Source of the DNA: an uncultured Clostridia bacterium
Lineage (GTDB): Bacteria; Bacillota; Clostridia; Christensenellales; Borkfalkiaceae
Assembly: GCA_947628555.1 (NCBI GenBank)
Contig: CANRAI010000054.1
Location: 1-8,171, forward strand
Reading direction: 5' to 3'
DNA: 8,171 nucleotides
Part shown: positions 1-6,765 of the stretch, in pieces
Numbering within the stretch: the first letter of the stretch is position 1
Layout of the letters: each line of letters begins with the position of its first letter
Notes under the pieces: generated by a model
Databases searched by the model: none
What the model was told of the DNA's origin: nothing
What the model saw: only the letters and a program-made list of their open reading frames with translations
Program-made: the position numbers and the translations under genes

Positions 1-1287
1 GAGGGCTTTATAGAGGAAATGATGAACGGGCAGAAGGTAATAAAGGTTTTCTGCCACGAGGAACAGTCCAAAGCCGACTTCGACAAGGTGAACGAAAAGC
101 TGTACGAGCAGTCCAAACGCGCCCACGGTTACGCGAATATGCTTATGCCCATTCTCGGCAACATAGGTCACGTGCTATATGTGGTTATTGCGCTTGCGGG
201 CGGGCTGTTCATTCTCAACAAAGTGACCAATATAGGGCTCAATCCGGAATACGTAGGTACGTTAAGTACGGCGGCGGGTATAGCTATGCTGCTTGCGTTT
301 TTACAGGCGGCAAGGCAGTTTTCCAACAATATTAACCAGGTATCGAACCAGGTAAACTCGGTAGTTATGGGGCTTGCGGGCGCGGCGCGGCTGTTTGCGC
401 TTATCGACGAGAAGCCCGAAGAGGACGAGGGCTACGTAACCCTTGTAAACGCAAGGGAAATCGACGGCAAACTTGTCGAATGTGAGGAAAGAACGGGTAT
501 TTGGGCGTGGAAACATCCCCATAAGGCTGACGGGACAATTACCTACGAGCGCCTTGCCGGCGATATCAGAATGGAAGAAGTCGATTTCGGCTATACCCCC
601 GAAAAAATAGTACTTCACGACATTTCCCTGTACGCGAAACCCGGGCAGAAAGTCGCTTTCGTGGGCGCAACGGGCGCGGGCAAAACGACTATAACCAATC
701 TTTTGACCCGTTTTTACGATATAGCCGACGGAAAAATAAGATACGACGGAATTAACGTAAACAAAATCAAAAAGGGCGAGCTCCGCCGAGCGATTGGCAT
801 GGTTTTGCAGGATACAAACCTGTTTACGGGCACGGTAATGGAAAATATACGTTACGGCAAACTCAACGCTACGGACGAGGAGTGCGTAGCCGCCGCAAAA
901 CTCGCGGGGGCGGACGACTTCATAACCCGCCTGCCCGAGGGATATAACACAATGCTCCGCCAGAACGGCGCAAATCTTTCACAGGGGCAGCGGCAGCTTT
1001 TGTCGATAGCGCGCGCCGCCGTCGCAGACCCTCCCGTAATGATACTTGATGAAGCTACAAGTTCCATAGACACCCGCACTGAGGCGATAGTCCAGCGCGG
1101 CATGGATAAATTAATGGAGGGCAGGACGGTATTCGTAATCGCCCACAGGCTTTCCACCGTTAAAAATTCCAACGCCATAATGGTGCTCGAAAACGGAAGA
1201 ATTATAGAACGCGGTACGCACGAACAGCTTATAGCCCAACAGGGGAAGTATTATCAGCTTTATACGGGCGCGTTCGAGCTTGAATAG
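1..1287 (+). CDS. ABC exporter half-transporter (TMD-NBD), 5' partial
   Basis: This is the C-terminal 428 residues of a type IV (MsbA/MdlB-like) ABC exporter half-transporter. The frame is open from base 1, before the first ATG at 19, so the gene continues upstream off the window. The visible part starts in the cytoplasmic coupling region (GFIEEMMNGQKVIKVF, typical of the family) and has two membrane segments near residues 50-75 and 85-105. The ATPase domain has Walker A GATGAGKTT (222-230), Q-loop Q270, signature LSQGQ (326-330), Walker B VMILDE with catalytic E351, and H-loop H382. An acidic linker of about 50 residues between the two domains contains the motif WAWKHPHK. LSQGQ instead of LSGGQ is a common variant. 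Such proteins usually pair with a second half-transporter encoded next to them, here presumably upstream. The substrate cannot be told. No terminator hairpin follows the stop. Confidence 0.93.
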   Translation, partial: EGFIEEMMNGQKVIKVFCHEEQSKADFDKVNEKLYEQSKRAHGYANMLMPILGNIGHVLYVVIALAGGLFILNKVTNIGLNPEYVGTLSTAAGIAMLLAFLQAARQFSNNINQVSNQVNSVVMGLAGAARLFALIDEKPEEDEGYVTLVNAREIDGKLVECEERTGIWAWKHPHKADGTITYERLAGDIRMEEVDFGYTPEKIVLHDISLYAKPGQKVAFVGATGAGKTTITNLLTRFYDIADGKIRYDGINVNKIKKGELRRAIGMVLQDTNLFTGTVMENIRYGKLNATDEECVAAAKLAGADDFITRLPEGYNTMLRQNGANLSQGQRQLLSIARAAVADPPVMILDEATSSIDTRTEAIVQRGMDKLMEGRTVFVIAHRLSTVKNSNAIMVLENGRIIERGTHEQLIAQQGKYYQLYTGAFELE

Positions 1288-1299
1288 GTTAAAAAAATA

Positions 1300-1329
1300 G
1301 AATAGTACAAACTGTCGAAAACATATGCT
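1300..1329 (+). promoter_or_regulatory. candidate sigma-E-type promoter of sigK
   Basis: GAATAGT (1300-1306) matches six of seven positions of the sigma-E -35 consensus KMATATT. After 15 bases, CATATGCT (1322-1329) matches six of eight positions of the -10 consensus CATACAHT. The spacing is within the usual range. The -10 box also fits the sigma-K form CATANNNTA (1322-1330), but no matching -35 is seen for sigma-K. Transcription would begin near 1336, giving a leader of about 20 bases ahead of the ribosome binding site. In Bacillus, sigK is transcribed by sigma-E with SpoIIID and later by sigma-K, so the biology fits. Matched by eye against consensus, not tested. Confidence 0.6.
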
Positions 1330-1356
1330 ATATAACCGAGTAAGGGGATACAGCGT

Positions 1357-2061
1357 ATGTTTTTTGATTTTTTAGGACTTCTTTTTTCCAAAATCTTTTT
1401 CTTCACGGGAATGATTCGCGAAAAGGGCACTTTCCCGAAACCGCTTTCGCCCGAGGACGAAAAGAGATATCTCAAACTTGCGCGCGAAGGCGATAAAGAG
1501 GCTAAAGATATCCTTATCAGGCACAATATGCGCCTTGTCGCGCACGTCGTAAAAAAATATACCGGTTCCGCGGAGACGGACGACCTTATTTCCGTCGGCT
1601 CGATTGGTCTAATAAAGGCTATAAACACATATCGTGAGGGCAAGGGCACGGCGCTTGCCACTTACACTGCGCGCTGTATCGAAAACGAAATTTTAATGCT
1701 TCTCCGCTCGGGGAAAAAACACAAAGTGGTTGTGTCGCTTACGGACCCCGTAGGCACGGATAAGGACGGAAACGAACTGACGCTTATGGATTTGTTGTCG
1801 GAAAAGGAGGACAGCGTTTTTGCGCAGGTGGAAAAGAGCATCCAGCGCGAAAAATTCGTTGCGGTTCTTAAAGGCTTTTTAACGGAGCGGGAATTTACAA
1901 TACTTGCGCTGCGCTACGGACTTTTGGACGGCGCGGCTCTGCCCCAGCGCGAGGTGGCTAAAAAGTTGGGTATCTCCCGCAGCTATATATCCCGCATTGA
2001 AAAGCGCGCTATCGAAAAGGCGCGCGAAAACCTGGACAAGGACGATTTTTTCACCGATTGA
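1357..2061 (+). CDS. sigK: RNA polymerase sporulation sigma factor SigK (pro-sigma-K)
   Basis: This is the late mother-cell sigma factor that directs coat, cortex and spore-maturation genes. The 234 residues match the SigK family from end to end. A hydrophobic pro-sequence (residues 1 to about 19, MFFDFLGLLFSKIFFFTG) precedes FPKPLS (26-31). Region 2 follows (about 50-118, with DDLISVGSIGLIKAI and ATYTARCIENEILMLLR), and region 4 is a helix-turn-helix (about 165-225, with REVAKKLGISRSYISRIEKRA). SigK is preferred over its paralogue SigE because of RLVAHVVKKY, SLTDPVGTDKDGNE and the short pro-sequence. Comparison with B. subtilis pro-sigma-K places cleavage by the SpoIVFB protease near residues 19-20. 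The frame is unbroken, so there is no skin-type insertion. The start is set by AAGGGG at 1342-1347, nine bases before the ATG. The tyrS promoter begins two bases after the stop, and no terminator separates the genes. Confidence 0.93.
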   Translation: MFFDFLGLLFSKIFFFTGMIREKGTFPKPLSPEDEKRYLKLAREGDKEAKDILIRHNMRLVAHVVKKYTGSAETDDLISVGSIGLIKAINTYREGKGTALATYTARCIENEILMLLRSGKKHKVVVSLTDPVGTDKDGNELTLMDLLSEKEDSVFAQVEKSIQREKFVAVLKGFLTEREFTILALRYGLLDGAALPQREVAKKLGISRSYISRIEKRAIEKARENLDKDDFFTD

Positions 2062-2062
2062 C

Positions 2063-2092
2063 TTGACAACTCTCGCCGCCCTTTGCTATATT
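2063..2092 (+). promoter_or_regulatory. sigma-A promoter of the tyrS operon
   Basis: A perfect -35 box TTGACA (2063-2068), an 18-base spacer and -10 TATATT (2087-2092), preceded by TGC (2084-2086), which makes an extended -10. The predicted start is near 2099, leaving a leader of about 19 bases before the tyrS ATG. That is too short for a T-box or other riboswitch. Confidence 0.8.
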
Positions 2093-2117
2093 ATAGAAAA
2101 AAGTCAAAGGTGTTTTA

Positions 2118-3302
2118 ATGGATATTTACGGCGAACTCCGCGAGCGCGGACTTATCGCGCAGGTCACCGACGAAGAGGAGATAAAATCCCTTATAAACGG
2201 CGGCGGCGCGCGTTTTTATATAGGTTTCGACCCGACTGCCGACAGCCTGCACGTCGGTCATTTTATGGCGCTTTGTCTTATGAAAAGGCTGCAAATGGCG
2301 GGCAATAAGCCCGTAGTTCTTCTCGGAGGCGGCACGGGGCATATCGGCGACCCTTCGGGCAGGACGGATATGCGCGCCATGCTTACCCCGGAAGCTATCG
2401 ACCATAACTGCGATTGCTTTAAAAAGCAGATGGAACACTTTATAGAATTCGGCGAGGACAAGGCAATAATAGTAAATAACGCCGATTGGCTTTTAAAGCT
2501 GAATTACGTTGAACTTTTGCGCGAAGTCGGCGCGTGCTTTACCGTCAACAATATGCTTCGAGCCGAATGTTATAAGCAGAGAATGGAAAAAGGTCTTTCG
2601 TTCCTCGAATTTAACTATATGATAATGCAGTCGTACGATTTCTGGTATCTTCACGAGCATTACGGCTGCAATATGCAATTCGGCGGCGACGACCAGTGGA
2701 GCAATATGCTTGCCGGAACGGAGCTTATAAGAAAAAAGACGGGCAAGGACGCCTACGCCATGACCATAACGCTTTTGTTGAACAGCGAGGGTAAGAAGAT
2801 GGGCAAAACGGCGAAGGGCGCCGTCTGGCTGGACGAAAACAAAACTTCCCCCTATGATTTTTATCAGTATTGGCGTAATATCGACGACGCCGATGTAATG
2901 AAGTGCATAAAAATGCTCACTTTTATCCCGCTTGAAGAAATACGCGAAATGGAGAAGTGGGATGAAAGCCGTATAAACGAAAAAAAGCAGATTCTCGCTT
3001 TCGAGCTTACAAAACTTGTCCACGGCGAAGAAAAAGCCGCGCTTGCCGAATCACAGGCTAAGGCGGCTTTCGGCGGTGGAGATAACCTTCCCGAAAAATC
3101 CGTTTCGGTGGAAAACAGAACTATAATCCCCGTATTGGTTGCGGCGGGGATATGCTCGTCCAACGGCGAAGCGCGCAGGCTTATTCAACAGGGCGGCATT
3201 TCCATAAACGACGGAAAGGTCTCTAATTTCGACGCGCCCGTAAAGAGCGGGGACGTCGTCCATAAAGGCAAAAAAGTGCATATCAAAATAATTTTATCCT
3301 GA
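2118..3302 (+). CDS. tyrS: tyrosyl-tRNA synthetase
   Basis: A cytoplasmic class I synthetase that activates tyrosine with ATP and charges tRNA-Tyr. Its 394 residues are close to the usual bacterial length of about 400-420. The Rossmann catalytic domain carries the HIGH-type motif LHVGH (44-48), the GDDQWSN segment that lines the tyrosine pocket, and the KMSKS-type motif KMGKT (227-231). The last 65 residues or so form an S4-type tRNA-binding domain (SSNGEARRLIQQGGISINDGKV region). The start follows AAAGG at 2106-2110, seven bases upstream. This is the first gene of the operon and overlaps the next gene by one base (TGATG). In many Bacillota tyrS is controlled by a tRNA-sensing T-box leader; none is present between the promoter and the start codon here. 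Confidence 0.96.
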   Translation: MDIYGELRERGLIAQVTDEEEIKSLINGGGARFYIGFDPTADSLHVGHFMALCLMKRLQMAGNKPVVLLGGGTGHIGDPSGRTDMRAMLTPEAIDHNCDCFKKQMEHFIEFGEDKAIIVNNADWLLKLNYVELLREVGACFTVNNMLRAECYKQRMEKGLSFLEFNYMIMQSYDFWYLHEHYGCNMQFGGDDQWSNMLAGTELIRKKTGKDAYAMTITLLLNSEGKKMGKTAKGAVWLDENKTSPYDFYQYWRNIDDADVMKCIKMLTFIPLEEIREMEKWDESRINEKKQILAFELTKLVHGEEKAALAESQAKAAFGGGDNLPEKSVSVENRTIIPVLVAAGICSSNGEARRLIQQGGISINDGKVSNFDAPVKSGDVVHKGKKVHIKIILS

Positions 3303-3934
3303 TGCCGCAGTCCTATCTTTCGCTTTCGGGCGAATGTGTAACCCGAAAAACAATAGAAAAATCGGTTTTTATAACTACTTCCCGCCATGTTTCGTGCGAA
3401 GAAGAGGCGCGCTCGTTCATATCGGAAGTTTCCGGAAAATATCCCGACGCCACCCATAATTGTTACGCCTATATCGCCGACAATCTCGGAAATTTCCTGC
3501 GTTTTTCCGACGACGGCGAACCGCAGGGCACGGCGGGCATGCCCATACTCGAAACGCTGAAAAACAATAAGCTTTATGAAAGCGCCGTTGTTGTAACAAG
3601 ATATTTCGGCGGTATCAAATTGGGCGCGGGCGGGCTCGTGCGCGCCTATTCGGGTTGCGCGGCGGAAAATTTGGCTTCCGCGGCGCGCGCGCTTTACGCA
3701 ATGTGTTCGGAAGGGCTTTATATTACGGATTATTCCTGCGTGGATAACGCGCTTCGTTTTTTTTCCGAGCGGGGCGCAAACGTTATATCAGCCGAATATG
3801 CCGACGACGTGCGTTTCACCGCAGCGGTAAAAAAATCAGAGGAAGAAGAATTTGATTCCGCGCTTATCGACGCCCTTAGCGGCAGGGTAAAAATTCGGAA
3901 GATAAGGGAATACTTCTTTCCTTTCAAAGTGTGA
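3302..3934 (+). CDS. YigZ/IMPACT family protein (UPF0029)
   Basis: A 210-residue member of the YigZ (E. coli) / YvyE (B. subtilis) / IMPACT family. The conserved N-terminal domain is clear, with HNCYAY (52-57), DDGEPQGTAGMP (70-81) and TRYFGGIKLGAGGLVRAY (99-116). The remainder, from about residue 130, fits the small DUF1949-type ferredoxin-like domain of the family. The biochemical role in bacteria is not settled; eukaryotic IMPACT acts in translational control through GCN1/GCN2, which should not be carried over directly. The start codon overlaps the tyrS stop (TGATG at 3300-3304) and has no evident Shine-Dalgarno sequence, so translation probably depends on reinitiation after tyrS. recX follows three bases after the stop. 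Confidence 0.92.
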   Translation: MPQSYLSLSGECVTRKTIEKSVFITTSRHVSCEEEARSFISEVSGKYPDATHNCYAYIADNLGNFLRFSDDGEPQGTAGMPILETLKNNKLYESAVVVTRYFGGIKLGAGGLVRAYSGCAAENLASAARALYAMCSEGLYITDYSCVDNALRFFSERGANVISAEYADDVRFTAAVKKSEEEEFDSALIDALSGRVKIRKIREYFFPFKV

Positions 3935-3937
3935 ATT

Positions 3938-4555
3938 ATGTCGGAAATTACTTCCATAGAGCCGCAGATAAAGGATAAGACCCGCTGCAACGTATATGTT
4001 GACGGCAAATTTTATTGCGGGATTTTGCTTGAAACAGCGGTAAAATTCGGGCTTAAAGCGGGAATGACGGTAGATAAATCCCGTCTTGACGAAATTCAAC
4101 TCGAAACGGAAAAGAGCCGTGCGCTCGATAAAGCCATGACGCATCTTTCGGCGTCGATGAAAACATCCAAACAGATGCGCGACTTTCTTGCCCGCAAGGG
4201 ATATACGGAAGCGGTGCAAAGCTATGTTTTGGAAAGACTTGAATATTACAAGCTTATAGACGACTACGCCTATTGTCGCGCCTATATAGAGAGCGTGAAA
4301 GGCAAGGGCAAACGGGCTTTGGAAGCCGACCTTATAAGGCGGGGCGCGGACGGCGCCGCAATAAGCCGCGCACTCGGCGAAACCGAAGAGGACGAAAGCG
4401 AAGCTTTTGCCGTGCTCGCAAAATATCTGCGCGGTAAGCCCAGCGACAGACAGACGTTGTACAAGGGTTTTAAATATCTTCTTTCTAAGGGTTACGGGGC
4501 GGAAACTGCGAAGTCGGCGCTTTTAAAATTCGGAGAGAGCGATGAAGATTATTGA
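3938..4555 (+). CDS. recX: regulatory protein RecX
   Basis: RecX binds RecA filaments and modulates recombination and the SOS response. The 205 residues show the family layout of three-helix repeats: an N-terminal extension with a small beta part (CNVYVDGKFYCGIL), then repeats around SASMKTSKQMRDFLARKGY, LEYYKLIDDYAYCRAYI and KGKRALEADLIRRGADGAAI, and a final repeat ending LLSKGYGAETAKSALLKF. The ALDKAMTHLSASMKTSKQMRDFLARKG and LIDDYAYCRAYIES segments are the most diagnostic. It is not next to recA, which is common in Clostridia. It starts three bases after the preceding gene without a strong ribosome binding site and overlaps the next gene by 14 bases, so it is probably translationally coupled. 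Confidence 0.9.
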   Translation: MSEITSIEPQIKDKTRCNVYVDGKFYCGILLETAVKFGLKAGMTVDKSRLDEIQLETEKSRALDKAMTHLSASMKTSKQMRDFLARKGYTEAVQSYVLERLEYYKLIDDYAYCRAYIESVKGKGKRALEADLIRRGADGAAISRALGETEEDESEAFAVLAKYLRGKPSDRQTLYKGFKYLLSKGYGAETAKSALLKFGESDEDY

Positions 4556-5231
4556 ACTCGACGAGGTGGATTCCACAAACGAGTACTGCAAACGGCTGGA
4601 AACGGACGAGGACGTAGCCGTCATAGCCAAACGCCAGATATCGGGCAAGGGAACAAAGGGCAGGGTTTTCATTTCGGAAAGCGGCGGCGTATATCTGTCC
4701 GTTATGCGTTTTTATAAGGAATTTATTTGCCGCGACGCCTTTAAAATAATGGTAAATTCCTGCGTTGCGGTATGCAAAACTTTGGAATCTTATTCCGTTA
4801 AACCGAATATCCGCTGGGCTAACGACGTGCTTGTCGGCGGCAAAAAAATAAGCGGCACTCTCATCGAAAACAGCTTCGCAAATGGCGGAGCGCGCTCTAT
4901 CGTCGGTATAGGGCTTAACGTAAACAACCCAATTCCCGACGAACTTAAAGATACAGCCACAAGCCTGTCGCTTTTTACGCTTAAAAAAATTTCAGCGGCG
5001 GAGGTCGGGTCTGAACTTATCCGAAATCTCGGCAAGAAATATTCCGTATCGGAATATAAAAGCTATATTGACTTTTTCGGGGAGAAGGTAACTTTAATCA
5101 CCCCGCAAGGGCAAAGGGAAGCTGTCGCGATTGACGTAACGGACGACGGGCTTTTGAAGGTCAGGGAAGAGGACGGCGGCATAAGTTTAATAAGCGCGGC
5201 GGAGGTAAGTTTAAGAAACCGATGGAAATAG
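4542..5231 (+). CDS. birA: biotin--[acetyl-CoA-carboxylase] ligase, monofunctional
   Basis: Makes biotinyl-5'-AMP from biotin and ATP and transfers biotin to a lysine of acceptor proteins such as the AccB subunit of acetyl-CoA carboxylase. The 229 residues begin directly with the catalytic domain (DSTNEY at 10-15). There is no N-terminal helix-turn-helix, so this is a class I ligase and not a biotin-operon repressor. Also seen are SGKGTKGR (34-41, the biotinyl-AMP loop), RWAND (91-95, usually KWPND), GKKISGTLIE (100-109, with K102 at the catalytic Lys183 position of E. coli BirA) and GIGLNVN (122-128). A small C-terminal SH3-like domain follows from about residue 180. Thr38 occupies the place of E. 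coli Arg118, which is noteworthy. GGAGAG (4532-4537) supports the start, which overlaps recX by 14 bases; nnr overlaps its end by 10 bases. Confidence 0.93.
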   Translation: MKIIELDEVDSTNEYCKRLETDEDVAVIAKRQISGKGTKGRVFISESGGVYLSVMRFYKEFICRDAFKIMVNSCVAVCKTLESYSVKPNIRWANDVLVGGKKISGTLIENSFANGGARSIVGIGLNVNNPIPDELKDTATSLSLFTLKKISAAEVGSELIRNLGKKYSVSEYKSYIDFFGEKVTLITPQGQREAVAIDVTDDGLLKVREEDGGISLISAAEVSLRNRWK

Positions 5232-6652
5232 TATTGACCAACGCCGAAATGCGGGAAGCGGACTGCTTTACAATTGAAAAACTAAACGTTCCGTCGCGGG
5301 TTTTAATGCGCCGCGCGGGGATTGCAATAGCCGACGAAACCGCAAAATACGGTTCGGGCAAAAAAATAATTGTCGTTTGCGGCACGGGCAACAACGGCGG
5401 GGACGGATACGTCTGCGCGGAAGAACTTAAACGGCGCGGCTTCGAAGTTTCGGTGTATGCTGTCGGGGGCGCGCTTTCCGCAGACTGCCTGCGCGAAAAG
5501 TCTTGTTATACGGGCGGATATTGTAACGACTTAAAGGGCGAAATCATTGTTGATTGCCTTTTCGGGACGGGGCTTAACCGTCCTTTGGAGGGGAAGTATT
5601 CGGATATAGTAAACGAAATAAACTCCTCGGGCGCTTTCGTAATTTCCGCGGATATTCCCAGCGGACTTAACGGCGACAACGGGCTTGCTATGGGCGCGGC
5701 TGTCAAAGCCGATGTTACCGTCGCGATAGCCGAATACAAAGTCGGGCATTTTTTGAACGACGGGGCGGATTTGTGCGGTAAACTTGTAAAAGCCGACATA
5801 GGCGTAACCTGTATGGGAAGCGGCTATGCGGAAATTTTAAGCGACGCGGACGTAAAAGCTTTTTATCCCCGACGCAAGAGGAATACGCATAAGGGAACTT
5901 ACGGCACGGCGCAGCTTATCGTCGGCTCGGATAAATATTTGGGCGCGGCGGCGCTCGCCGCGGAAGCGGCTTTAAAGTCGGGTTGCGGGTATGTGAAAGT
6001 ATGCACAAGCGAAAAAGTCAAACTTGCGCTGGCGGCGAAACTTCCGCAGGTAATTTTTTCGGACGAAATAGATTTTTCCGCGCAGGCAATCGCGATAGGT
6101 TGCGGTTGCGGCGTTACAAAAGAACTTTTCGCATATCTTTCCGAAATTTTAAATAAATATACGGGAACGCTTTTCATAGACGCAGACGGATTGAACGCGC
6201 TTTCGAAATTCGGAAGCGGGCTTCTTTCGGAAAAGAAGTGCCGCGTAGCGGTAACTCCGCACATCGGGGAATTTTCACGCCTGACGGGTCTGGCAACGGC
6301 GGAAATTCTCTCCGACCCCGTAAAATCAGCGAAAAATTTCGCCTTGAAGTACGGCGTTACCGTTCTTTTGAAAAGCGCGGCAAGCGTGCTTACGGACGGT
6401 TTTAAGACGGTAATTCTCAACCGCGGAAATTCCGCGCTTGCAAAGGCGGGCAGCGGCGATATGCTTACGGGTTTTGCCTGCGGCACGGCGGCGCGCGGGG
6501 TTGACGGGTTTTGCGCGGCGGCAGCGGCTTCCTATACTTTGGGGCTTTCCGCGGAGATTTGCGCGGAGGAAAAAACGGAATATTGCGTAACGGCAAAAGA
6601 TTTGATAAAAAATCTGCACAGAGCCGTAAGAAGTTTGACACAGGGCAAGTAA
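5222..6652 (+). CDS. nnr: bifunctional NAD(P)H-hydrate repair enzyme Nnr (epimerase + dehydratase)
   Basis: Repairs damaged nicotinamide cofactors. The N-terminal NnrE domain epimerises R- and S-NAD(P)H hydrates, and the C-terminal NnrD domain dehydrates the S form back to NAD(P)H at the cost of ADP (bacterial type). At 476 residues it has the normal length of the fusion. NnrE (about 1-205) shows CGTGNNGGDGY (53-63), DCLFGTGLNRPLEG (111-124) and SADIPSGLNGDNG (142-154). NnrD (about 210-476) shows KGTYGTAQLIVGS (224-236), GAAALAAEAALKSGCGYV, DADGLNAL (320-327), TPHIGEFSRLTG (345-356) and the nucleotide and active-site loop GNSALAKAGSGDMLTG with D413. The start overlaps birA by 10 bases; the nearest strong SD (GGAGGT, 5201-5206) is 15 bases away, so coupling to birA is likely. 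Its last codons contain the -35 box of the downstream promoter. Confidence 0.95.
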   Translation: MEIVLTNAEMREADCFTIEKLNVPSRVLMRRAGIAIADETAKYGSGKKIIVVCGTGNNGGDGYVCAEELKRRGFEVSVYAVGGALSADCLREKSCYTGGYCNDLKGEIIVDCLFGTGLNRPLEGKYSDIVNEINSSGAFVISADIPSGLNGDNGLAMGAAVKADVTVAIAEYKVGHFLNDGADLCGKLVKADIGVTCMGSGYAEILSDADVKAFYPRRKRNTHKGTYGTAQLIVGSDKYLGAAALAAEAALKSGCGYVKVCTSEKVKLALAAKLPQVIFSDEIDFSAQAIAIGCGCGVTKELFAYLSEILNKYTGTLFIDADGLNALSKFGSGLLSEKKCRVAVTPHIGEFSRLTGLATAEILSDPVKSAKNFALKYGVTVLLKSAASVLTDGFKTVILNRGNSALAKAGSGDMLTGFACGTAARGVDGFCAAAAASYTLGLSAEICAEEKTEYCVTAKDLIKNLHRAVRSLTQGK

Positions 6653-6663
6653 TTTGCTATATT
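6635..6663 (+). promoter_or_regulatory. sigma-A promoter of the riboswitch-cation antiporter unit
   Basis: TTGACA (6635-6640) lies within the last codons of nnr. A 17-base spacer separates it from TATATT (6658-6663), which is preceded by TGC (6655-6657), giving an extended -10. The expected start is near 6670, exactly where the first helix of the riboswitch begins. The TTTGCTATATT string is identical to that of the tyrS promoter. Confidence 0.82.
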
Positions 6664-6669
6664 TAATGC

Positions 6670-6765
6670 GTTGAAGGGGAGTAGTTACAAGAGCGGCTAC
6701 GACATAACCGGCGCAAAGCCCGGAGCCGCACCCGTAAATTATCCCGCGGGAACAAGACCTTCGAC
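6670..6765 (+). promoter_or_regulatory. yybP-ykoY family manganese riboswitch aptamer
   Basis: The leader RNA carries the signature parts of the Mn2+-sensing yybP-ykoY class. P1 pairs 6670-6677 (GTTGAAGG) with 6758-6765 (CCTTCGAC), eight pairs including one G-U. The conserved loop GGGGAGTAG lies at 6676-6684. A hairpin P3 has an outer stem GCGGCT/AGCCGC (6693-6698 with 6724-6729), a 5' internal loop ACGACATAA (6699-6707) holding the family's ACATA-like metal-site sequence, and an inner C/G stem. A further stem CCCG/CGGG (6731-6734 with 6747-6750) precedes the conserved CAAGACC (6753-6759). The order and motifs agree with characterised members from Lactococcus, E. coli and Bacillus. P2 appears very short or missing. 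In this family Mn2+ joins two loops and stabilises P1. Called by eye; a covariance-model search would settle it. Confidence 0.87.

Noticed and set aside
1288..1356. Terminator after the ABC transporter gene
   Set aside because: The A-tract at 1291-1297 has no preceding hairpin on the + strand, so a terminator cannot be supported.
1357..2061. Assignment of the sigma factor as SigE
   Set aside because: SigE also has a pro-sequence, but the segments RLVAHVVKKY, SLTDPVGTDKDGNE and FPKPLS follow SigK and not SigE.
1904..2308. + strand open frame bridging sigK and tyrS (134 codons)
   Set aside because: It runs out of frame through the end of sigK and the start of tyrS, both strongly supported, and contains the tyrS promoter.
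2493..3023. Open frame on the - strand opposite tyrS (176 codons)
   Set aside because: It lies entirely within conserved tyrosyl-tRNA synthetase sequence and resembles no known protein.
5899..6486. Long open frame on the - strand opposite nnr (195 codons)
   Set aside because: It is antisense to clear NnrD coding sequence, is rich in Ser/Ala/Pro with no recognisable domain, and has no ribosome site. The GC-rich third positions of the real gene explain it.
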